Shown here: piece after piece, positions 1 through 10,150 of the stretch
How the letters are laid out: each line of letters begins with the position of its first letter
Numbering within the stretch: the stretch's first letter is position 1
DNA from: Leishmania donovani
Taxonomy: Eukaryota > Euglenozoa > Kinetoplastea > Trypanosomatida > Trypanosomatidae
Direction of reading: 5' to 3'
NCBI RefSeq assembly: GCF_000227135.1
Contig: NC_018247.1
Location: 35,709-99,708 of the forward strand
DNA: 64,000 nt
Made by a program: the position numbers and the translations under genes
The notes under the pieces: model-generated
The model's input: only the letters and a program-made list of their open reading frames with translations
Database searches by the model: none
What the model was told of the DNA's origin: nothing

Positions 1-322
1 GCGCAAACTCCACCTTCTGTCCCAGCAGCTCCGCGATGCGCGCAGCAACCGGGCGCAGCGAGGCGGCCTCCTCGTACCCGCGCACGCCCTTCTCCGGCCT
101 TGGGTCACTCATCCTAGCACCCTTCGGCCGGCCAAGGTGGCTCATCAGGATGCAGGAGCCGCCCTCCTTCAGCACCTTTTGGATCGTTGGCAGGGCGGAG
201 CGGATGCGGAAGTCGTTCGTGATCTTGCCGTTCTTCACGGGGACGTTGAAGTCCACGCGGATGAGCACCTTCTTGTCCCTGAAGGTGGCGTCATCGATGC
301 TCTTCTTCAGCACGAGAGACAT
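1..322 (-). CDS. PGKC: Phosphoglycerate kinase, second copy in transcription order (N-terminal part only; probably glycosomal PGKC)
   Basis: Catalyses 1,3-bisphosphoglycerate + ADP to 3-phosphoglycerate + ATP in glycolysis. Only the first 107 codons are in the window; the rest lies off the left edge. The start is the ATG at 322, and the protein begins MSLVLKKSIDDATFRDKKVL. It carries the PGK N-terminal substrate-binding signature RVDFNVPVKNG and the MSHLGRPKG motif. The visible part is identical to the copy starting at 3000. In Leishmania the two tandem PGK genes encode a cytosolic isoform (PGKB) and a glycosomal isoform with a C-terminal extension (PGKC). The upstream neighbour here ends without an extension, so this copy is inferred to be PGKC. 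The diagnostic C-terminus is not visible, so the isoform call is inference; the enzyme call is firm. Confidence 0.85.
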   Translation of the reverse strand, partial: MSLVLKKSIDDATFRDKKVLIRVDFNVPVKNGKITNDFRIRSALPTIQKVLKEGGSCILMSHLGRPKGARMSDPRPEKGVRGYEEAASLRPVAARIAELLGQKVEFA

Positions 323-1720
323 GGCTCGGCGGAGGGGGTGCGAGTGCAGTGGACTGAGTCAGCGCAGCTGAACAAGACAGGAAAAGGAGGGCCTTTAGAG
401 AGAATCGGGCACCGGAAAAGACGGGTGTGTCGGGTGGCACGCACGTGAGTGAAGGGAAGAGGAGGATAGAATGCTATTGATGAGTTCGTTGTGTTGTTGT
501 TCGTTTTCTTTTGATGTATATGACGGTGGAAGTAGAAGAGCGAGGCGGCTACGAGCGTTACTCGGGGCCTCAAGGCGGGAGAGGGAAGGTGAAGTGCGTG
601 GCCGGCGGCGGGTGGTGCGCACCGCGGGTAGAAGAGCACCAAAGCGTGTTCGTGACAAGCATGCGCAGATGCGGGCAACGATGCACCGAAGCGAAGAAAA
701 AGAGAGACGAGACGGGAGCAGTGGCAGTAGAAGTAACGCACAGCAGCAGCAGCGCAAGTCGGAGTAAGATGGGGCGGGATGGCGGATGGCGGATGTGAGA
801 GCCACGAGATGAGTGCTGCCCACCCAGAGCATACAAGGCAGGAAGGATGCAGGTGGCGTCAACCCGAAAGGCGAGAGGGACCGCGTGATGTTGAGGAGCA
901 CTTGTACAGAAAAAGCTGTGTCGCATCCTCCCGGGCACTCGCTCAGTGCATCGGGCAATCCTGCAAAGGCCGAGAAAAAGAAAGGACCTTTTCGTTGATC
1001 TCAATGGCTCGGTTGTGAAGATATGGTTGTGTGTGTGTGTGTGTCACTTCCTGTGTGGCACAGAACAGATCTTTCCGCTGTTCGTTTTACATGCTTCATG
1101 TCAATCGCATCAACACGCAGACCCCTCCCCCATCCACGCACCGTGATGGGGGAAAGACAGAGAGGAGGAAAGGGCAGCGCAACGCACACGCACCCGCAAG
1201 AGCACTTCTTTCGCCACAATCCCCCCAAGCGCGCTCCACTGCGCGGTCACCGGATCCGTGGAAGAAATTAAGCACGAGCGCTGCAAGCCACCGGTAAGCA
1301 GGCGGTACAGGCTGGGAACGCGAACCCTTTCACGATGACCTGGGCAACTACCGCAGCGTGCGACATCCACAGCGGCGTGCAAGCCGTGAGGCCGGCATAG
1401 AGAGAGGGAGAGCAAGAGTGGGCAAGCGAAGTACATCGACGACTCTGAGATCGTCAAAACTTCTCTCCTCATCGAGAACAGAAGGAGCACAAACCTTATA
1501 TATATGTGTGTGTGTAGAGGACAGTGCAAGAGGCAGGCGAAACCTTTACAGGGATATAAAAGAAAAGGCCAGAGCCACATCTGCGGCTCACAACACGAAT
1601 AGAAGACACAAGTCTGTAGCGGCACGCTGCCGTCGCGGCCACCCATGGAAAACCCCGTCGGAAGCTGAGAAAAGAACTTATCAAAAATTTTTCGGCTCAC
1701 TTTGCGTATGAACGCAAAAG
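323..1720. other. Intergenic spacer between the two PGK copies
   Basis: No gene recognised. It should hold the PGKB 3' UTR and the trans-splice region of the downstream PGK. The plus strand is purine-rich, with G/A runs such as 540-600 and 1150-1175, so the transcribed strand is pyrimidine-rich. A (GT)8 tract lies at 1029-1044 and a short AT/GT tract at 1498-1515. Open frames here are low-complexity and carry no recognisable motif. Confidence 0.7.
1029..1044. repeat. (GT)8 microsatellite
   Basis: Uninterrupted GT dinucleotides in the spacer between the PGK copies. Confidence 0.9.
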
Positions 1721-3000
1721 TCATTCTCTGTCGGTGAGAATGGCGACGCCAGGCAGCGTCTTGCCCTCCAGCAGCTCCAGCGACGCACCGCCACCGGTGG
1801 ACACATGCGACATGTTCTTCGCCTCGCCGCTTAGCTCCGCAGCGCTCGCGCTGTCNNNNNNNNNNNNNNNNNNNNNNNNNNNNNNNNNNNNNNNNNNNNN
1901 NNNNNNNNNNNNNNNNNNNNNNNNNNNNNNNNNNNNNNNNNNNNNNNNNNNNNNNNNNNNNNNNNNNNNNNNNNNNNNNNNNNNNNNNNNNNNNNNNNNN
2001 NNNNNNNNNNNNNNNNNNNNNNNNNNNNNNNNNNNNNNNNNNNNNNNNNNNNNNNNNNNNNNNNNNNNNNNNNNNNNNNNNNNNNNNNNNNNNNNNNNNN
2101 NNNNNNNNNNNNNNNNNNNNNNNNNNNNNNNNNNNNNNNNNNNNNNNNNNNNNNNNNNNNNNNNNNNNNNNNNNNNNNNNNNNNNNNNNNNNNNNNNNNN
2201 NNNNNNNNNNNNNNNNNNNNNNNNNNNNNNNNNNNNNNNNNNNNNNNNNNNNNNNNNNNNNNNNNNNNNNNNNNNNNNNNNNNNNNNNNNNNNNNNNNNN
2301 NNNNNNNNNNNNNNNNNNNNNNNNNNNNNNNNNNNNNNNNNNNNNNNNNNNNNNNNNNNNNNNNNNNNNNNNNNNNNNNNNNNNNNNNNNNNNNNNNNNN
2401 NNNNNNNNNNNNNNNNNNNNNNNNNNNNNNNNNNNNNNNNNNNNNNNNNNNNNNNNNNNNNNNNNNNNNNNNNNNNNNNNNNNNNNNNNNNNNNNNNNNN
2501 NNNNNNNNNNNNNNNNNNNNNNNNNNNNNNNNNNNNNNNNNNNNNNNNNNNNNNNNNNNNNNNNNNNNNNNNNNNNNNNNNNNNNNNNNNNNNNNNNNNN
2601 NNNNNNNNNNNNNNNNNNNNNNNNNNNNNNNNNNNNNNNNNNNNNNNNNNNNNNNNNNNNNNNNNNNNNNNNNNNNNGGCGCAAACTCCACCTTCTGTCC
2701 CAGCAGCTCCGCGATGCGCGCAGCAACCGGGCGCAGCGAGGCGGCCTCCTCGTACCCGCGCACGCCCTTCTCCGGCCTTGGGTCACTCATCCTAGCACCC
2801 TTCGGCCGGCCAAGGTGGCTCATCAGGATGCAGGAGCCGCCCTCCTTCAGCACCTTTTGGATCGTTGGCAGGGCGGAGCGGATGCGGAAGTCGTTCGTGA
2901 TCTTGCCGTTCTTCACGGGGACGTTGAAGTCCACGCGGATGAGCACCTTCTTGTCCCTGAAGGTGGCGTCATCGATGCTCTTCTTCAGCACGAGAGACAT
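1721..3000 (-). CDS. PGKB: Phosphoglycerate kinase, first copy (cytosolic PGKB type), interrupted by an assembly gap
   Basis: Glycolytic kinase forming ATP from 1,3-bisphosphoglycerate. The 5' part (3000-2678) gives the N-terminal domain with RVDFNVPVKNG. The 3' part (1855-1721) gives the C-terminal motif GGGASLELLEGK followed by LPGVAILTDRE and a TGA stop at 1721-1723. There is no C-terminal targeting extension, which fits the cytosolic isoform. The middle is 822 N (1856-2677). The two ends are not in the same frame across the stated gap: 1280 nt is not a multiple of three, so the gap length is an estimate. If the protein is about 417 residues, as usual for this isoform, the gap is 26 nt too long. 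The coding sequence is therefore unfinished rather than frameshifted. Confidence 0.9.
1856..2677. other. Assembly gap (822 N) inside PGKB
   Basis: Run of N. It sits between two near-identical tandem genes, where short or medium reads usually fail to assemble. The length is not reliable, because the flanking PGK reading frames do not join in phase. Confidence 0.98.
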
Positions 3001-3006
3001 GGCTCG
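2679..3006. repeat. PGK 5' segment identical to positions 1-328
   Basis: Direct repeat of the PGK N-terminal coding region plus six bases upstream of the ATG. I see no mismatch between 1-328 and 2679-3006. Upstream of that point the two copies diverge, with only short similarity around a G run. The boundary at the start codon is typical of tandem isoform genes kept identical by gene conversion, or of collapsed assembly. Confidence 0.9.
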
Positions 3007-3022
3007 TCAGAGGGGGATACGT

Positions 3023-3309
3023 GAGATTAGTGAAGGCGAAAGGCAACAGAAGTGTTTTGCTGTTGACGCGCTGATGGGAAAGTTGGTGTGAGACAAGTGT
3101 TGTGCATGCGGCGTAGTCGATGTAGCGTGGGCATATTAGCAAAGACCGGTAACGGGGATGTTTCACATAGAGACAGATACAGAGCAGTAGAAGTGGGCAA
3201 GACGGGGCAGGTGGGAAGAAGTTTGTCGTTACTGTTCTTTACGGCCGTTCTGAAGTAGAGAATCAGCTCAGGTCCGCTGCACCGCCCGCCATTCTCACAG
3301 GGCCCCATC
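3023..3309. repeat. 287-bp direct repeat, copy 1 (left of gap)
   Basis: Matches 3409-3695 base for base as far as I can read. It ends exactly at the N run, and copy 2 begins exactly after it. This is the signature of overlapping contig ends left unmerged by scaffolding. It is probably one sequence in the genome, lying in the PGKB 5' flank. Confidence 0.9.
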
Positions 3310-3408
3310 NNNNNNNNNNNNNNNNNNNNNNNNNNNNNNNNNNNNNNNNNNNNNNNNNNNNNNNNNNNNNNNNNNNNNNNNNNNNNNNNNNNNNNNNNNN
3401 NNNNNNNN
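3310..3408. other. Assembly gap (99 N)
   Basis: Run of N between the two copies of the 287-bp block. The near-100 length suggests a placeholder rather than a measured distance. Confidence 0.98.
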
Positions 3409-3695
3409 GAGATTAGTGAAGGCGAAAGGCAACAGAAGTGTTTTGCTGTTGACGCGCTGATGGGAAAGTTGGTGTGAGACAAGTGTTGTGCATGCGGCGT
3501 AGTCGATGTAGCGTGGGCATATTAGCAAAGACCGGTAACGGGGATGTTTCACATAGAGACAGATACAGAGCAGTAGAAGTGGGCAAGACGGGGCAGGTGG
3601 GAAGAAGTTTGTCGTTACTGTTCTTTACGGCCGTTCTGAAGTAGAGAATCAGCTCAGGTCCGCTGCACCGCCCGCCATTCTCACAGGGCCCCATC
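3409..3695. repeat. 287-bp direct repeat, copy 2 (right of gap)
   Basis: Second copy of 3023-3309. Sequence continues uniquely beyond 3695, where copy 1 stops at N. Confidence 0.9.
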
Positions 3696-3714
3696 GCGTG
3701 GTGCCAAGCAGCCG

Positions 3715-3731
3715 CACACACACACACACAC
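3715..3731. repeat. (CA)n microsatellite
   Basis: Uninterrupted CA dinucleotides immediately right of the duplicated block. Confidence 0.9.
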
Positions 3732-6080
3732 GCCACGGCAACGCGCCCACTCAGTCATCTGAGCACGGCATCCGCCTCAAGCTCGACCCACCCACATCCG
3801 CCCCGCAGGTCGCCTCGCAGACGCTCGCATTGTCCCAACCAGCACGCGGTGCAGCCGTGGGCGGGCGCTCAGGCTCCCCTCACCACCAGCACAGTCAGGG
3901 CCGGGTGAGATGCGCTGCAGTCGCGCTGACACTTCGCCCATCGTATCGGCGGCACACACGTGTCCACGGTCGCAGGTCGCTCCGGAGCAACGCCATCCTC
4001 CACATCACCGCCGGCATCAGCAGCGGTGCATGTGCACGTTGGCATTGGAAGCGAGAGCGTGCGCCATCTACCGTTGCTTGCGCTCACCTGGGAAAATCTG
4101 GGTTTTGGAGAAGCGCAGGTTCTCCAGCGGCATAGCCTTGCCGCACCGCTATCGTGCATGTAGAATTCATGACCGAGTCAGTATTGCGAGGGAGACCTGT
4201 GCTGATCAAGCAGCTCCGACCCGTTTCACAGCGATCGGCTGCAGACTCGGCTCTTCTCTATAGTCGGCAGCAAGGCCGAGCTGCGGGGGCCCGTTCACGT
4301 TCGCGCTCGCTCGTCAAAGAGCCAAGCCGCCATCGTTCCCTCCACTCCGACAGTCAGGCCAACAGAAGGTTCTTGCCGAAACCGCACGCAGCGGAGAGCG
4401 AGGGGGCACTCCCGCCTCGCTGAGACGACGTGGCCAATATGACCGCCTTTGGTTCTCCGATAAGATGGGAGAAAAATGACGTCTTGCCGCATGACCCAAG
4501 CGCCTGCGCAGCGCTGCGCCACTCCGACTCGTCCGCGGTGGCGGCCTCGTAGTCGGCAGCTGTAAAACGGCCAAGGTGGCTCTGTTAAGAACGCATGTGC
4601 AGCCTTGATCTACGACGCGGCAGATCGTCGGGCTGGATGCGCGGAAAACGACGTCACAGAGCACCGTTGATAAATTCGGAGCATTAATCGCAACGCGTAT
4701 GAGTGCACTCCTGCCCACCATTGAGCAGTTGGTGTGCACACCCGTCGTGATGTCAGTAGTCCGAGAATACCGTTGCGTCGCGAGCTGGTCGAAATAGCGG
4801 ATCAAAGAAAGGAGGGCGGAGAAGGAGGGCGGGGAGCAGTGCCGCACTGATGGAATGGAAGGTGACAAATCAACGAAGCACACGGAGGCTGAAACAGAAG
4901 GCAGAGCAGGAAGCACGGAGTTCCGCCACACCGACAAAAGAACACTCGAGGGAAAAGGAAGGTGATGAGAAACGCAAGGTGCTCTGCTCCCACCCACCAC
5001 CTCACCAGGACACAAGACACCGGCTCACAGAGAAGTGGGCGAGCGGTGCGGGTGGTGACAAGGAATGATGAGCTTAGGTGTGAAGGTCTGCTTATGCGCC
5101 CCTGCGTGTGAATGCGGGGTGCACCGCTGAGGAGGAGGGAGGATGGGGGGATGGCGAGACCTACATGTGTGGGTGCTGTGAATTGGACGGTTTGGCCTTG
5201 TTGCTTCGTTTGTGAAAAGAGTGCAAATGTTTGGTGGCACGCAGACGCGGCGCGTGTGTGCGCGCGGGCGACGGAAGCCAGAGTCAAAGAGCAAAACGAA
5301 AAGCGATGCGCGGAGGCGTGGCGTAGACAAGCACATCGTCAGCGGCCAACCCGGCACAGCGAAAGGCGCGGCGCACGAGAGAGAGGGTCAAGAAGGAGAT
5401 AGAGAGAGGCCGCGTGTGACACACGGAGAGATTCGCAGACGGTGAGAGAACAAGAAAAGAGGAAGTCGGTGCCCCATGTCTCTTTGCCGAGCACGAGAAA
5501 TGAGACCAGCCACAGCTGATGCCGCGAAAGGCATTCACGAACACGGACGCGCGCAAACGCCCTTGCACGGACGCAGAGAAGACCGGAAGAAGCGTGCGCA
5601 TGTCAACGCCCGCGCGGCGGCAGAAAATGACGATTTTCGAAAGACGGCGCCGGCGCACACACATGCTCGAGCGCAGGTACATGTATGCCTGCCAGTGCGT
5701 GTGGGAGGTGTGCAGCGCCCTCCCCCGCAGAATACATGCCGTTCTCTATCAAACGACAGCACCGCCAGCCGCGCGCACGCGCGTATGCGTCTTTTCTATG
5801 GCTGAATCCGCTCACAGCGTGAGCAGCGGCCAGGAAAAGTGGGTGCATAAAATAGGGAAGCAGGAGGAGGTGCGTTAAGCCAATGCGCCACGCTCGCACG
5901 CGCAGACTCACGGAGACTCTCACACGTGCATGATGCGAGCAGGCCAACCTGAGCTCTCTAACACGCACCCGCCTGAACCCTACGCCCACATGGAAGTCTG
6001 CATTAGCCAACCCCTTCCTGCACCCTGCCTACCCAGTATGTGAACAGCCCCTGCACAGACAAGGAGAAACGGCGCTGTCG

Positions 6081-6096
6081 ATATATATATATATAT
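6081..6096. repeat. (AT)8 microsatellite
   Basis: Pure AT dinucleotide run about 85 bases downstream (in transcription sense) of the stop codon of the STAND NTPase gene, hence in its 3' UTR. Confidence 0.9.
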
Positions 6097-6180
6097 CGAG
6101 AGAGAAGTGCATCCCCTCGAAAAGGTTGGAGCAGCAGCGCCGTGCACCAGTGGTAGCGAAACCTTTCGTCAAAGACTTGC

Positions 6181-7851
6181 TTACCTCATCTTCTTCGCCT
6201 CGGCGTCGGCCCGCTCGAGGGCACGCATGAGATCGTCCGGAATGGCCAACTTCATCTCCGTCATGTACTGGCCCTTGCACATGAGCAGCACAAAGATTGT
6301 CTGCCACAGCATACGAACCTCCTCCCTCGCCAGCACGAGGTCGACAGAGGCGAGGCGCCCTTCCAGCACAGCCACCGCCTCCTCCACCAGTGACAGATTA
6401 TCGTTATTTGCTGGTAAATACGGCGCGAGGCAGCCCATAATGAGCGCCGACTCGGCGGAGCTCTTCCCGTATACCACCACGCAGTCCTTCCATGCGCGCT
6501 GCAAGACCTCCTCTGCGCGGGGGTCCTTCAGGAAGTGAAGCAGGCGGCCGCACTCCCGCAGCATCCGCACACTGTCCGGAGACGCCTCCTCCTGCCGCGC
6601 TACGTGTTGCTCGTACACTTGCATCCACAACTGGGCCGCCACCGCGAAGTCTCGCGCCTCGACATGAGCGAGGAACGTGGCACTGCGGTCCATGGCCGTT
6701 AAGATGGCCGGTGTCAGCGCGGCCTCGCAAGCTGCAAAGTGCTGCGCCACCGTATACGTGTGCCAGACAAGATTGTAGGCGAAGCGGCTTCCCCTCCCGC
6801 GCCAGCGGCGAGGCCACAAGCTCAGCAGTGCGTCTGCCGCCTTCGTCAACACGTGTGCATCCAGTGGTCCGCGCAGAACCCTCGCAACGAGCGGGTGCAA
6901 CGCTAATGCGCCCTCTTCCCACTTGGGCGAGAAGATGCCGAGTTGCGAGGCTTTGACGGAGAAGTCGCCAGCTGCTTCCCCGACGATGGCCCCCACCACA
7001 GCGTCCGACACGTCGCCTGTGTGAAAGCAGCTGATGACGCGCAGCATCGCGCGTGCGTCGGGGTACGTTTTCTCCAGCTCTGCGATGCCAATATCCGCCA
7101 GCACCGAGAGGGCCGCGGAGATGCTGAGGGTGTCGTCGCGCCGCACACGTTTCTCCGTCAGTATGCGGCCCAGCTGGGGCGCACGGCAGACGTCTCCCTT
7201 TATGAGCAGGGAGGCTATGTGCACCAGCAGTGGTACATAGCCCAGGTTGTAAAACACCGTCTCCAGCTCCTGCGAGAACGTCAGCTCCGGCGAGAGTTGC
7301 CGGCTCGCCTGAGGCGAGAGAGGAGATGGAGAGAGGCACGCCATCTTCGTCGAGCTTGTCACATTTGCCGCGCTGGTCGTCATCAGCACGTACACACTCG
7401 CGTGCTCTGGAACGAGCGCCACCACCTCCTCAGGAGAGGCCACGTCATCCACAACCAGCAGCACGTCCTTCTCCTTCCGCGCTTTCATGGAGGCGAAGAA
7501 GTGCTGCAGCTGAGACCGAAGCGCATGCTGCCCGTTGAACCACTGAATGCAGGAGAACCGATGGCTGTGCTTCACCGTGTCACAGAACTCGGCAGCGATA
7601 GTGGACTTGCCGATACCGTCAGGGCCGGCAAGCACTTGGTAGTGGCGACCACACAGAAGGTTTTGCCACAGCGTGCGCACCTCAGCCTCGCGGCCGACCG
7701 TGCGCGAGGCCAGCACAGGCACCTGATACAGGAGCGGGTGCGACTCCTCTGACACGCGCTCCGTGTGGGATGCAATGCTGTTTGAGATCGCCTCGCCGGT
7801 TGAAGCGCTGCGAGCGGCTGCCCCGGTGACGAGACGGGCGACACGACGCAT
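6181..7851 (-). CDS. STAND/NB-ARC-like P-loop NTPase, possible mitochondrial import
   Basis: 556 residues from the ATG at 7851; the frame is open further upstream, but that part is low-complexity leader sequence. Residues 52-58 read VGREAEV, the entry motif common in signal-transduction ATPases with numerous domains. Walker A is GPDGIGKS (76-83). Walker B is LLVVDD (131-136), followed by a sensor-like VLMTTS (155-160). A GYVPLLVHIASLL segment further on resembles the GLPL motif of NB-ARC proteins. The C-terminal half is helical with no sensor repeat that I can name. The N-terminus MRRVARLVTGAAARSAS is basic and lacks acidic residues, as in a mitochondrial presequence. The NTPase class is well supported; cellular role and localisation are inference. 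Confidence 0.8.
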   Translation of the reverse strand: MRRVARLVTGAAARSASTGEAISNSIASHTERVSEESHPLLYQVPVLASRTVGREAEVRTLWQNLLCGRHYQVLAGPDGIGKSTIAAEFCDTVKHSHRFSCIQWFNGQHALRSQLQHFFASMKARKEKDVLLVVDDVASPEEVVALVPEHASVYVLMTTSAANVTSSTKMACLSPSPLSPQASRQLSPELTFSQELETVFYNLGYVPLLVHIASLLIKGDVCRAPQLGRILTEKRVRRDDTLSISAALSVLADIGIAELEKTYPDARAMLRVISCFHTGDVSDAVVGAIVGEAAGDFSVKASQLGIFSPKWEEGALALHPLVARVLRGPLDAHVLTKAADALLSLWPRRWRGRGSRFAYNLVWHTYTVAQHFAACEAALTPAILTAMDRSATFLAHVEARDFAVAAQLWMQVYEQHVARQEEASPDSVRMLRECGRLLHFLKDPRAEEVLQRAWKDCVVVYGKSSAESALIMGCLAPYLPANNDNLSLVEEAVAVLEGRLASVDLVLAREEVRMLWQTIFVLLMCKGQYMTEMKLAIPDDLMRALERADAEAKKMR

Positions 7852-8815
7852 TGCCGTAGGTGTGCTCAAGGGTGGGGGGGGGGTCCGCCCGACCGTCCTG
7901 TATGCGTTTCGTCCTCGGCTAGTGGGATTCCTTTCTTGTATGCGCGCGTGGGTGGCGCCGTCGTCTCGCGGTCCTTCACAAATACAACGGCAGGGCAGGG
8001 GCGAGGGAGATTGGAGGGGGCACTGACAGTTACAGGGCAGGAAGAGAGAAGGCGAGGCGTCTGACGCGAGGCAGGACGCTCCGCCAGCGACCGAAAACGC
8101 GAGGCATCCTCTCAACACCGTGGCAGCCGTTAACGTTGGGCGCGCGCACAGACGACACAAAAGAGCGATGGCAGCGGCAAACCGCTACGGCAACGGCGCA
8201 CTTGAGCCGAAGTGCAACGACGCGGCGATGGCGGGCGCGAGGACCGCCGATGCGCATCAACTGGCAGTGCACGTGTGTGGGCTCCGCGATCGCGTTCGTA
8301 CCGTTGTCTCATTGTTAGCGCACAAGTTGTGAGCCCTGACAGAGCGCCCAGCCTGCCAGCTCGCAGGAACCGCCCTCACCACCGCTGGTAGTGCACATTG
8401 CTCACCACCTTAGACGCGCGTGAGACGCCCAGAACGGCGGATGCCTTTGGCGCACACACACACACCCACTCGATTCTACAAGAAAGGAGGAGACTGCAAA
8501 GTCAGACGAAGCGGAGCAGAGGGGCGCAGGGGCGGAGGCACGCGAGAAAAGCCACAGCAACGTACGCAAGAGGCGGCAAGGTGAAGGGCCGGAGACAGCT
8601 TAAGCGGGAACGGGACTACACAGCGGCTGGGCAGAAACGGCATCCTCACCACAAAGCGCAGAAACGCACGCACGAACTCCTCGCGAACGCCGCGCATACG
8701 GTGAATGAGCGCACAGCGCTAGAGAGGTGAGTCGACGCGGACGTGGAGGCTGCATCAGCTGGACGAGCCGCCAACGGGCGACGACGAAAAGAAAAGCTGC
8801 CGAAGAAAAAAGGCG
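7852..8815. other. Intergenic spacer between the STAND NTPase and MORN genes
   Basis: Mostly purine-rich plus strand, with a G10 run at 7874-7883 and a short CA run near 8450. No gene recognised. Confidence 0.65.
7865..7866 (-). promoter_or_regulatory. Candidate spliced-leader acceptor AG for the STAND NTPase gene
   Basis: On the minus strand a C10 tract (plus-strand G run 7874-7883) and following pyrimidines lead to an AG 13 bases before the ATG at 7851. This supports that start over upstream alternatives. Confidence 0.5.
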
Positions 8816-10150
8816 CTATTTCGACGGAGTGAACGCCTTCCATGGCGCGTTACCGTCGATGTTTAGCTTCTGTGCCACCTGCGCCGGTGCACCAGGCAAT
8901 GGAGAAGGCTTCTTGAAGCTCTTCATGAAGCGTTCAAACTGCTCGTCGACGCGCGCGGCAGAGACCTCCTCCGCGCCCACCTGGCGTCTAAACTGGATCC
9001 TTGCCATGTTCTCATCGATCTCTCCAATGATGTTGCCGCGTGCGCCCGAGGCGATGGTGTCGAATTCCTTCGCCCTATCCGACAGCGCCTCCCTGGAGCG
9101 CTCGATGTCCTGCATCTGCCGCTGCTGCGCTTGCATCACGGCCTCGTTCTCGTGCGCGATGCTGCCCTCGTAGCCCAGATCCATCTTTGTGGGGAAGCGG
9201 CCGGTCGACTGAGCAACGGCTTCCGCATCCTCTGCGTAGCTGCGCTGCATGTCATTGTGCAGCTGCGCTGCCTCTTTCATACGTGCGCTGCAGTAGCTGT
9301 TCAGTCCCACGCTCTCGCTGCCCTTCCCCGTCGCACCGCCAAGCACCTTGGCCTGCAACTCATCATTGTTCTGCCAATCCACGGCGCTACCATACTCGTC
9401 CATGCAAACACCACGCACCAAGGCGCCGTTGGTCCAGATGCCGGTAAAGGTGAGGCGTGGCTCGTTGATGAGGTACGTCTGCGCACCCTCGCCGTGAGCA
9501 CGCCCGTGCTCGTTGAATTCACCCTCATATGTGTAGGTGGGCGTGTAAAGGGTGCCGCGGCGGATCTGGCCGTCGAGGAACTCTCCGACGTAGACGAACC
9601 CGCCGTCGAGCTTCATCTTGCAGTCGGGACCATGCAGTTTGCCGTGGAAAAAGGTGCCCTCCTGCACAGCACCGGTGGCGAACACGAGCTTGCCCTTGCC
9701 ATGAGGTTCATTGTCTGAGAACTCGCCCTCGTACACAAAATCTGATTGGGTCAGCCTGCCCTTCACGAACGCCTCGTCCTTCAGTGTGCCCTCGAAAACA
9801 ACTTCCGTCGTGCCGTTCGGAATGCGCACCACGCCCTCGGTGATTTCGTCATTCTTGAAGACACCCGCGTAATGGGTGCCGTCCGCCAACCATGCCTCGC
9901 CGCGCCCCTCACGCTGCCACTGCGCGTTGAACTCGCCCCGGTAGAGATCGCCGTCCTCCTCCAGCTGACTCCCCGGCAGCGGGAAGCCACACGTCGCGTC
10001 ATACGAACCGCTGTAGACACGCCCGTCGGGCAGAATGGTAATGCCTTTGAGCAGCAGACTGGGGTTGTGCGGGTTCAGGTCACCCTTGAGGACGGTTCCG
10101 TTCGCCAGCGTCACGCTGCAGAGCAGCGTACTTCCCAGACGACGGAGCAT
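8816..10150 (-). CDS. MORN-repeat protein
   Basis: 444 residues starting at MLRRLGSTLL (ATG at 10150). The frame continues upstream only through a His/Thr-rich leader translation. Multiple MORN-type units of the form Y-x-G-x-F/W-x5-G-x-G are visible: DLYRGEFNAQWQREGRG, HYAGVFKND, VYEGEFSDNEPHGKGKL, VQEGTFFHGKLHG, FVYVGEFLDG, YTYEGEFNEHGRAHGEG and a last TFTGIWTNG. The C-terminal third is a charged, Gln-rich helical region containing ENEAVMQAQQRQMQ. MORN arrays in trypanosomatids are structural scaffolds at membranes or the cytoskeleton. No enzymatic domain is seen. The specific role here is unknown. Confidence 0.85.
   Translation of the reverse strand: MLRRLGSTLLCSVTLANGTVLKGDLNPHNPSLLLKGITILPDGRVYSGSYDATCGFPLPGSQLEEDGDLYRGEFNAQWQREGRGEAWLADGTHYAGVFKNDEITEGVVRIPNGTTEVVFEGTLKDEAFVKGRLTQSDFVYEGEFSDNEPHGKGKLVFATGAVQEGTFFHGKLHGPDCKMKLDGGFVYVGEFLDGQIRRGTLYTPTYTYEGEFNEHGRAHGEGAQTYLINEPRLTFTGIWTNGALVRGVCMDEYGSAVDWQNNDELQAKVLGGATGKGSESVGLNSYCSARMKEAAQLHNDMQRSYAEDAEAVAQSTGRFPTKMDLGYEGSIAHENEAVMQAQQRQMQDIERSREALSDRAKEFDTIASGARGNIIGEIDENMARIQFRRQVGAEEVSAARVDEQFERFMKSFKKPSPLPGAPAQVAQKLNIDGNAPWKAFTPSK

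Larger units (their letters stand above)
3001..6180. other. 3.2-kb region upstream of PGKB without a recognisable gene
   Basis: Contains the 287-bp duplicated block on both sides of a 99-N gap, a (CA)n tract at 3715-3731, and an (AT)8 tract at 6081-6096. About 3700-4150 is C-rich on the plus strand, opposite to the usual purine-rich spacers here. From about 4800 onward the plus strand is purine-rich again. Open frames on both strands up to 233 codons show no family motif and look compositional. A retroposon remnant of the SIDER type in 3700-4800 is possible but not demonstrated. Confidence 0.6.

Noticed and set aside
4314..5015. 233-codon minus-strand open frame upstream of PGKB
   Set aside because: Ser/Pro/Arg-rich without motif, overlapped by other open frames on both strands; treated as spacer.
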